From assembly GCA_900315925.1 (NCBI GenBank), contig ONAV01000014.1:1-34029 (forward strand): a stretch of DNA of 34,029 bases, read 5' to 3'. Position numbers and translations under genes: made by a program. Numbering within the stretch: the stretch's first letter is position 1; each line of letters starts with the position of its first letter. Below are positions 25,173-31,036 of the stretch, one piece after another. The notes under the pieces were generated by a model. That model was not told the origin of the DNA, searched no databases, and worked only from the letters and a program-made list of their open reading frames with translations. The stretch is from an uncultured Selenomonadales bacterium. GTDB lineage: Bacteria; Bacillota; Negativicutes; Acidaminococcales; Acidaminococcaceae.

Positions 25173-25206
25173 TTAAGGAAACACTGATTAATCAGCGTTT
25201 CCTTAA
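25173..25206. repeat. 34-bp near-perfect palindrome, copy 2 of the dispersed repeat
   Basis: TTAAGGAAAC, A, CTGATTAATCAG, C, GTTTCCTTAA: a palindrome broken only by one A/C position on each side. Bases 25173-25192 are identical to 13402-13421. The permease stop codon (25203-25205, minus) lies inside the right arm. No T-run follows on the minus strand, so it is not a typical terminator. Confidence 0.8.
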
Positions 25207-26852
25207 ACGCTGACATCTTCGTTATGCGTGAGCCGGAAGAAAATCAGTAACGAAACAATGGAAGTCAGGGTCAGAATGGTCGAATAGGCAGCTGCGTTGC
25301 CGAAATTGCTGCGGATGACTTCCGCGTAAATCGCAACCGTCAGGGTGCTGGTACTGCTGGTATACAAAATGATGCTGGAACTTAATTCACTGATCAGGGT
25401 GATCCAACTCATGATTGCGCCGGCTAAAACACCCGGAAGCATCATAGGTACCATGATCTTACGGAAAGATTTAAACTCGCTGGCGCCCAGACTGACTGCC
25501 GCTTCTTCCACACTGGGAGAAATCTGGGAAATAATTGCCGTGCTTGAACGGATCGTATAAGGCATACGCCGAATCGTCAGGGAAATGATGATAATCAGAG
25601 CGGTACCGGACAAGACCAACACCCCTGAATTGAAGCCCGACAGCAATGCAATACCTAACACAGAACCCGGAATAATATACGGGAACATGGTCAGCGTATC
25701 CAGGATATTTGTAAGCAAAGAAGGTTTACGTGCAGTAAGATACGAAATCAGGATACCCAAAACAACGACAATTCCGATTGCGCAAATACCGAAAGCATAG
25801 GTATTAAAAATAGAAATATTGTCTTTGGAGAACAGCGTATTCTCATAATTCATAAAAGAAAACTTTCCGGTATAAACCGCGCCGCCTACGGTTTCCAGGA
25901 AAGAAGTGAAAATAACCGTCAGCTGCGGAAGCATGGCAATAAACGCCACTCCGTATACAAACAAATACGCAAAAAACTTCTGGCTTCCTTTTGCATACAC
26001 CGGCTGCATGGGCTTTAACGCCGTCATAGCGTAAGAATAATGTTTTGCCATCATACGCTGCAGGAAGAATAGGAACAACGTAATGACAACTACAATCACG
26101 CACAAGGCCGCCGCGAAATGATCGTCCGTACTGACTTCTCCCATGAACTGCGTGTAAATCAGGACCGGGAACGTTTTAAATCCCTCCCCAATCAGCATAG
26201 GCGTGCCAAAATCGGAGAATACCCTCATAAAGACCAAAAGCGAACCTGCCAGCAATGAAGGCATAACCAGCGGAAGGATGATCCGGGTCACACGCTGGAA
26301 GGCATTGCAGCCCAGGCTTTCCGCCGCTTCATTTAAGGAACTGTCCAAATTTTTCAAAGCGCCGGAAACATACATGTAAATCAGCGGAAACGACTGCAGC
26401 GAAAAGACCAGGACAATGCCTGCAAACCCGTAAATGCCGCCGAACTGGATACCAAAAAGACTGTTAATTAACTGCGTAATAAAACCATTGCGTCCCAGCA
26501 GCTGGATCCATGCATACGCACCGATAAAAGGCGGTGACAAATACGAAATGACAATTAAAATATTGACATATTTGCTGTAAGGTATTTTAAAGCTGCGGAG
26601 TACATACGCCATAGGCAAACCGATAATGGCTGCCAGCAGCGTGGCGCAAACCGTTACCTTGAAACTGTTGACCAACGTGCTCCAATAAAACTTGCGGCCA
26701 AAAAACTTAGTAAAATAATCAAAGGTCAGCGCATGTGTTTCCGGATCCACTACACTCTGATACATAATTAAAAATAGCGGATACACGACAAACAAAAGGA
26801 AAAAGCATAATATTACCAATGTAAATCCAGTCCAGATGTTTGGCTTCTTCAT
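25203..26852 (-). CDS. ABC importer permease, two fused inner-membrane domains (FbpB type)
   Basis: 549 residues with about 12 hydrophobic segments. Each half carries the ATPase-docking EAA loop: EAAESLGCNAFQRVTRIILP at 175-194 and EAAVSLGASEFKSFRKIMVP at 450-469. This double-domain form is characteristic of ferric-iron (FbpB/SfuB) permeases and their relatives for phosphonates, thiamine and polyamines. Substrate identity cannot be fixed from the permease. The ATG overlaps the stop of the ATPase gene by 4 nt, indicating translational coupling, and it is the last gene of the operon. Its stop codon lies within the 34-bp palindrome 25173-25206. Confidence 0.93.
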   Translation of the reverse strand: MKKPNIWTGFTLVILCFFLLFVVYPLFLIMYQSVVDPETHALTFDYFTKFFGRKFYWSTLVNSFKVTVCATLLAAIIGLPMAYVLRSFKIPYSKYVNILIVISYLSPPFIGAYAWIQLLGRNGFITQLINSLFGIQFGGIYGFAGIVLVFSLQSFPLIYMYVSGALKNLDSSLNEAAESLGCNAFQRVTRIILPLVMPSLLAGSLLVFMRVFSDFGTPMLIGEGFKTFPVLIYTQFMGEVSTDDHFAAALCVIVVVITLFLFFLQRMMAKHYSYAMTALKPMQPVYAKGSQKFFAYLFVYGVAFIAMLPQLTVIFTSFLETVGGAVYTGKFSFMNYENTLFSKDNISIFNTYAFGICAIGIVVVLGILISYLTARKPSLLTNILDTLTMFPYIIPGSVLGIALLSGFNSGVLVLSGTALIIIISLTIRRMPYTIRSSTAIISQISPSVEEAAVSLGASEFKSFRKIMVPMMLPGVLAGAIMSWITLISELSSSIILYTSSTSTLTVAIYAEVIRSNFGNAAAYSTILTLTSIVSLLIFFRLTHNEDVSV

Positions 26853-28003
26853 GCGTCTTCACCACCAATTCGCCTGCCATTTATGTCTTCTGTCTGAATA
26901 ATCAGCGAGCGCATTCCATCCTCTGTAAATACATTGATGCGTTCTGCTTCAACACGCAATTTAACAGCAGTATGATTCGGAATGATCCGTCCCACGTCAG
27001 AAGGCGTAATCACTTCCACTTCCTGTCCGTCGGACATGGTCAGGAAGTAATGGGTAGAAATGCCCAGGAATACGCTGTAATTCACAACCGCGTCCAGGCC
27101 TTCCCCATCCATGTGTACCGTAAACTCTTCCGGACGGACTGCAACCGTTACAGGGATATCTGCCGTTCCACAGACGGCAGCATATTCGGAAACAGCTGCA
27201 GCATCCAGCGTCTGCATGGGCACCTGGTATTTTCCGAAGGAAAGAACCTGCTGCGCCCCGTTTTTCCGGATAACCGCTTTAAAAATATTTGACAGGCCAA
27301 TAAATGTAGATACAAAACGATTGGCCGGTCGTTGATAAATATATTGCGGCGATCCTACCTGCTGGATGACGCCGTCATGCATTACGGCAATACGGTCCGA
27401 AACCGCCAGGGCCTCTTCCTGGTCGTGGGTCACATACACTGTGGTAATGCCGACCTGCTGCTGAATGTTTTTGATTGCATTCCGCATTTCCACCCGCAGT
27501 TTTGCATCCAGGTTAGATAACGGTTCGTCCATCAGAAGAACCTGGGGATGAATCACAATCGCCCTGGCCAGTGCAACACGCTGCTGCTGACCACCGGAAA
27601 GCTGTGTAGGCATACGGTCTTTCAAGTGCCCAATCTTAACTACATCCAAAATCTCAACAACAGACTTTTCAATTTCTGCCGCCGGAACCTTCCGCTGCTT
27701 CAAGCCAAAAGCCACATTATCGAAAACGGACATATGGGGAAAGATGGCATAATTCTGGAACACCATGCCCATATTCCGCTTGTTGACGGGAATATCATTG
27801 ATTACGTTACCATCGACTTTAATCGTTCCGCCTTCAATGGAATTAAAGCCGATGATCATACGCAATAACGTTGTTTTCCCGCAACCGGAGGGACCTAATA
27901 ACGTAAAAAATTCTCCCGGATGGATTTTCAGAGATAACCCGTTGATTACGGTTGTATCCTCATATTTTTTAATTACATTATCAACATCAATTGAAACGCT
28001 CAT
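26849..28003 (-). CDS. ABC importer ATP-binding protein (FbpC/PotA-type) with TOBE domain
   Basis: 384 residues. Walker A GPSGCGKT at 37-44, Q-loop VFQNYAIFPH near 81, signature LSGGQQQRVALARA at 135-148, Walker B VLLMDEP at 155-161 and the switch His of VYVTHDQ at 193. Residues about 235-384 form the C-terminal regulatory TOBE-like domain (VAVRPEEFTVH ... AERINVF). The frame extends to 28045, but ATG 28003 is the start: AAGGAG (28011-28016) lies 7 nt upstream, and the longer reading would include the hairpin region. It powers import by the fused permease with the lipoprotein receptor encoded upstream. Confidence 0.94.
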   Translation of the reverse strand: MSVSIDVDNVIKKYEDTTVINGLSLKIHPGEFFTLLGPSGCGKTTLLRMIIGFNSIEGGTIKVDGNVINDIPVNKRNMGMVFQNYAIFPHMSVFDNVAFGLKQRKVPAAEIEKSVVEILDVVKIGHLKDRMPTQLSGGQQQRVALARAIVIHPQVLLMDEPLSNLDAKLRVEMRNAIKNIQQQVGITTVYVTHDQEEALAVSDRIAVMHDGVIQQVGSPQYIYQRPANRFVSTFIGLSNIFKAVIRKNGAQQVLSFGKYQVPMQTLDAAAVSEYAAVCGTADIPVTVAVRPEEFTVHMDGEGLDAVVNYSVFLGISTHYFLTMSDGQEVEVITPSDVGRIIPNHTAVKLRVEAERINVFTEDGMRSLIIQTEDINGRRIGGEDA

Positions 28004-28026
28004 CACCATTCTCCTTACCATAAATA

Positions 28027-28059
28027 CAAAATGGCGCCAATTCATATATTGGCGCCATT
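28027..28059 (-). terminator. Intercistronic hairpin between receptor and ATPase genes (partial terminator)
   Basis: Perfect 12-bp stem AATGGCGCCAAT / ATTGGCGCCATT (28030-28041 with 28048-28059) with a 6-nt loop. On the minus strand it is followed by only TTTTGTATTT. In importer operons such hairpins often protect or terminate the abundant receptor mRNA while letting some transcripts pass. That role is inferred here. Confidence 0.7.
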
Positions 28060-28119
28060 CATAGCTTCAGCACAAATTGATTACGGAATGACCCCGCAGT
28101 TCCTTATGCCGTTTTACAA

Positions 28120-29169
28120 CTACATGGATTTTTCCAGATGTTTGGTAAATTCCTTGGTGAATTTTTCTTTGTTTTCGGAAACCCACTTTTCATTAAATTT
28201 CGGAGCAATTTTGATCTTGCTGGCCGGCGTCATATAGTCTGCCAGTTTGGCATTCTTACGAAGCGGACGAACCGTTAACGTGGTTCCAACCAGATTCTGG
28301 ATCTTGTCGCTCAGCATATAATCAACGAACTTCTTTGCATTTTCAGGATGCTTGCAGTTTTTGATAATCTGTACAGACTGGGGAGCGTACAAAGCGCCTT
28401 CTTTCGGGAACACAACTTCAACCGGAGCGCCGCTCTTAACCAACGTAGCTGCCGGATCTTCCCAGGTCAGACCTACAATATATTCTCCGCCTGCCACACC
28501 TTTATAAACCTGGCTGGAGCTGTTCATCATCTTGCCGTTCAGCTGTTTCAGGAATTTATCACAATAATCCCAGGCTTCTTTGCTGAACGGATCCCCGTTG
28601 CCCATATCATACAGCATAACAACCAGAGACTGGAACGCAGAAGAAGAGTTTACCGGGTCTCCGAAAGCAATTTTGTCTTTCAACGCCGGATTCAGCAGAT
28701 CGCCGAACCCTTCAATCTTCATATCGCCTTTCATCTTCTTATTTACAATCATAACTGTCGGATCAGAAAATGCCGGTGTGAAAAGTTTTGTTGTATTACG
28801 GAATTCCTCCATCATGTTCGGATCTTCTTTGGAAACATATTCCATGAAAAGTTCTTTTTTGGAAGCTAACATGGCTTCACTGCCGGCCCACAATACATCT
28901 CCCAGCGGGTTCGCTTTTTCGGAAGCTACACGCTTCACAACTTCACCCGTACCGGCAACGACTACATTCACTTTAATTCCTGTATCTTTTTCGAAGTTTT
29001 TGATTACCGCATTATTCAGGCTTTCACTGCGGGCAGTATATACTGTCAGTTCTTTTGCCGCATTATCCGCTTTCGGACCTTCAGCTTTTTTATCACCGCC
29101 GCCGCAACCGCTGAACAACATGGACAGTGACAATACTGCTGTTGCTAAAAATGCTACTGATTTTTTCAT
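28120..29169 (-). CDS. Substrate-binding lipoprotein of the ABC importer (iron/AEP-type, ligand unknown)
   Basis: 349 residues. The lipoprotein signal ends in LFSGC, with Cys 22 as the modified residue, followed by a short Gly/Lys linker. The mature domain starts KELTVYTARSESLNNAVIKNFEKDTGIKVNVV, the hallmark of the family that binds ferric iron, 2-aminoethylphosphonate, thiamine or similar. Further stretches GEYIVGLTWEDPAATLVKSGAPVEVVFP and DYMLSDKIQNLV fit the family. The paired Tyr ligands typical of FbpA iron binders are not apparent where expected, so iron is only one option. GGGAGGA lies before ATG 29169. It heads the operon under the promoter 29239-29267 and operator candidate 29200-29228. 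Confidence 0.92.
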   Translation of the reverse strand: MKKSVAFLATAVLSLSMLFSGCGGGDKKAEGPKADNAAKELTVYTARSESLNNAVIKNFEKDTGIKVNVVVAGTGEVVKRVASEKANPLGDVLWAGSEAMLASKKELFMEYVSKEDPNMMEEFRNTTKLFTPAFSDPTVMIVNKKMKGDMKIEGFGDLLNPALKDKIAFGDPVNSSSAFQSLVVMLYDMGNGDPFSKEAWDYCDKFLKQLNGKMMNSSSQVYKGVAGGEYIVGLTWEDPAATLVKSGAPVEVVFPKEGALYAPQSVQIIKNCKHPENAKKFVDYMLSDKIQNLVGTTLTVRPLRKNAKLADYMTPASKIKIAPKFNEKWVSENKEKFTKEFTKHLEKSM

Positions 29170-29199
29170 GTTCTCTTCCTCCCATTTTTAACAAGCATT

Positions 29200-29228
29200 C
29201 TAAACAAACATATTAAATGATTGTTTAG
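29200..29228. promoter_or_regulatory. Operator candidate of the ABC importer operon
   Basis: CTAAACAA (29200-29207), 13 nt, then TTGTTTAG (29221-29228) form a perfect 8-bp inverted repeat in the leader. It lies just past the predicted start site (-10 at 29239-29244), a position suited to repression. It is not a Fur-box match. Bound protein unknown. Confidence 0.5.
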
Positions 29229-29238
29229 CTACAAAATA

Positions 29239-29267
29239 ATTATAACACTTCATATTGAATATCTCAA
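29239..29267 (-). promoter_or_regulatory. Promoter of the ABC importer operon
   Basis: Minus strand: -35 TTGAGA (29262-29267), a 17-nt spacer and a perfect -10 TATAAT (29239-29244). Confidence 0.85.
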
Positions 29268-29279
29268 ATACAAATTCCG

Positions 29280-29314
29280 ATAAAAACAACCTGTATCTCC
29301 TTACGAAATACAGG
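29280..29314 (-). terminator. Terminator of the nitroreductase gene
   Basis: On the minus strand CCTGTAT / ATACAGG (29290-29296 with 29308-29314) forms the stem, with the T-rich tail TTGTTTTTA. It begins 10 nt after the stop codon. Confidence 0.8.
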
Positions 29315-29324
29315 CTGCTGTTTT

Positions 29325-30146
29325 CTACTCCTTAAATTCACATTTCAGATGCTGGCGTTCCGGCATCAGCTTATACTTAACCCGTGGATAGCCTACCATC
29401 ATACATCCCACCAGTTTCTGTTTGGGATGAATCCCAACCAGATCCAGTAACGGTTGATAGCCGGCAATACCGCAGGCCTGAATGAACCCGGCAATTGTCG
29501 TTCCCAAGCCAACAGCCGGCGCAAACAGCTCTGCATAAGCCAGACATTGCTCGCTGTTGCTGACACCGGTCACATTCAGACGCCTGGTTGATACAAAGAT
29601 GAGCATCGGTGCATTACGCCCGATAATGTCCACCTTCTTTTCATGAAACGTATGCAGCACGGCTTTAAAATACCGTTTATTGACCGTTCCTTTTTCTACT
29701 TCTTCGGCCATCCAGCAAGCGGTCGCCTTACGAATCGCAGCCAGCGTGTCCGGATTGGATATGACCGTAAAATACATGCTCTGGCTGTTACCCGCAGTGG
29801 GCGCATAGCGGCAGATATTCAACAGTTTTAAAACATCCTCCTGTTTTGGCGGCTGCGGTTTAAACAGTCGCACACTGCGACGGGAACGGAGAAAATCGTA
29901 GGCCTGCTGTTCCGAAATTACAGAAGCAGGAACCGGGACCATTTCTTCCCGTGGCGTATATTTATTATCCATAGCGCCTGTAGGACAGATCGCAACGCAA
30001 TGACCGCAACTCATACAACCGCGGTCCACATGACATTCCGGACCGTTCTCTCCCATATCCAGAATACAGGCCGGGCAATCTGCCACACACAGCCCGCACT
30101 TTACACATTTATTCCGATCAACTCTTATTAAATCTAACACCGGCAC
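29325..30146 (-). CDS. Ferredoxin-nitroreductase fusion protein
   Basis: 273 residues. Residues about 8-62 are a 2x[4Fe-4S] ferredoxin domain with CVKCGLCVADCPAC and CMSCGHCVAICP. Residues about 85-255 are an FMN-dependent nitroreductase domain: RRSVRLFKPQPP near 90, APTAGNSQSMYFTVI near 115 and an FAPAVGLGTTIAG flavin-site segment. Such fusions pass electrons from ferredoxin-type donors to an unknown acceptor and are common in anaerobes. The start is GTG at 30146 with GGAGGG 8 nt upstream. The gene is monocistronic with its own promoter (30220-30248) and terminator. Substrate not predictable. Confidence 0.92.
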   Translation of the reverse strand: MPVLDLIRVDRNKCVKCGLCVADCPACILDMGENGPECHVDRGCMSCGHCVAICPTGAMDNKYTPREEMVPVPASVISEQQAYDFLRSRRSVRLFKPQPPKQEDVLKLLNICRYAPTAGNSQSMYFTVISNPDTLAAIRKATACWMAEEVEKGTVNKRYFKAVLHTFHEKKVDIIGRNAPMLIFVSTRRLNVTGVSNSEQCLAYAELFAPAVGLGTTIAGFIQACGIAGYQPLLDLVGIHPKQKLVGCMMVGYPRVKYKLMPERQHLKCEFKE

Positions 30147-30219
30147 TCTACCAGCCCTCCAGATAAAATGTATTCTCTGCGTTCTTCCACTTTTAATTCA
30201 GGATAAAACGATATTATGT

Positions 30220-30248
30220 ATTATATCACATCTCAGAAAAAATGCGAA
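30220..30248 (-). promoter_or_regulatory. Promoter of the nitroreductase gene
   Basis: Minus strand: -35 TTCGCA (30243-30248), a 17-nt spacer and a perfect -10 TATAAT (30220-30225). The -35 is weak (4 of 6). Confidence 0.6.
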
Positions 30249-30442
30249 TTCTTTTCGTCAACCTCATCCAGAAACGAATTGTTAATAACATGTATCTTCA
30301 GGTCGGACAACTTCGCCAGGCGGACATTGCGTCCGGTCAGTTTAGTGACCGGAAAATTTTCGTCAGACCAGTGATGGCGCGGGTTTGGAACCTGCTCTCT
30401 GTTATATAATATAGACAGTCTATTTGTTTGTCTCTTTGTAAC
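30233..30442 (-). pseudogene. Orphan coding-like frame without start, possible gene remnant
   Basis: Read on the minus strand, a 69-codon frame opens after a TAA at 30443-30445 and ends at TGA 30233-30235. It has no ATG, GTG or TTG near its 5' end and no ribosome site. Its translation looks protein-like rather than random (NREQVPNPRHHWSDENF, VTKLTGRNVRLAKLSDLKI, VINNSFLDEVDEK), with codon use like neighbouring genes. I do not recognise a family. It could be the 3' end of a decayed gene. It fills most of the 438-nt gap between the nitroreductase and YbjN-like genes. A CCGGTCA/TGACCGG hairpin (30333-30352) lies within it. Low confidence that it was ever a gene. Confidence 0.3.
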
Positions 30443-30521
30443 TTAACTTACCAGCATTCTATTGTTTGTTCGAGAGAGCTGCCACTGCACCGTGCCGCAA
30501 AATCTGACCAAAAGGGACAAA

Positions 30522-30555
30522 TAAAACAGTCGTGGAAATTTAACTCCACGACTGT
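30522..30555 (-). terminator. Terminator of the adhesin-YbjN-like unit
   Basis: Perfect 11-bp stem ACAGTCGTGGA / TCCACGACTGT (30526-30536 with 30545-30555). On the minus strand it continues into TTTTATTTG. Confidence 0.85.
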
Positions 30556-30584
30556 CAGCATAGATATTTTCTTGCTGTGAAAAT

Positions 30585-31016
30585 TTATCTCCAAACTACT
30601 TTCATGATATTACGATAATTTTCATCCAGGTAATTGATGATTACACTGAATAACTGATACACTTCGTTCCCGTCCAACTTATCCTTATCTGTAACCAGGC
30701 AGACGTCAAGCATCAGGTCGCCCCGTTCATCAAAGAACAGTTTAAACGGTTTGTACATCATATTTTGCCCGTTAACCATCTTCAGAAGATCCGCAGCATT
30801 TTCGTCTTTCAAAGCCTGTGGCGCAATCTGTACACGGATGATGGAAAAAATACTGTCATCAATAATTACTATGGTCGGAAGCTGCTGTCCTTCTACCCCG
30901 AGAAAAGACCGGAACACAACGGTATGTTGTTCATTCCCTTCAAGCTCTTCCATCTGGAAAACCTTAATCTTCTGGTCCTCCAAAAATGCATTGAATTGTT
31001 CAGCTTTGTTGTTCAT
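30585..31016 (-). CDS. YbjN-like protein (type III secretion chaperone-like fold), unknown role
   Basis: About 143 residues. The pattern of an N-terminal helix (AEQFNAFLEDQ), a five-strand central part (HTVVFRSFLG, QLPTIVIIDDSIFSIIRVQI), a helix (DLLKMVNGQN), strands (YKPFKLFFDERGDLMLDVCLV) and a long C-terminal helix (VYQLFSVIINYLDENYRNIMKV) matches the YbjN / type III secretion chaperone-like class. No signal peptide, so cytoplasmic. An upstream in-frame ATG at 31031 is rejected: it lacks a ribosome site, whereas ATG 31016 has GGAGG 8 nt before it. It begins 20 nt after the stop of the giant repeat protein and is followed by a terminator, so the two very likely share an mRNA. A role in handling the exoprotein is inference; general regulatory roles are also known for YbjN proteins. 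Confidence 0.75.
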   Translation of the reverse strand: MNNKAEQFNAFLEDQKIKVFQMEELEGNEQHTVVFRSFLGVEGQQLPTIVIIDDSIFSIIRVQIAPQALKDENAADLLKMVNGQNMMYKPFKLFFDERGDLMLDVCLVTDKDKLDGNEVYQLFSVIINYLDENYRNIMKVVWR

Positions 31017-31036
31017 GTTACATTCCTCCATTCGTT

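Noticed and set aside
25173-25206. Reading the palindrome as the terminator of the importer operon
   Set aside because: The stem is A+T-rich and not followed by a T-run on the minus strand; the shared 20-mer elsewhere points to a dispersed element instead.
29200-29228. Fur box for the importer
   Set aside because: CTAAACAA/TTGTTTAG does not match the GATAATGAT-type Fur consensus, so iron control is not claimed.
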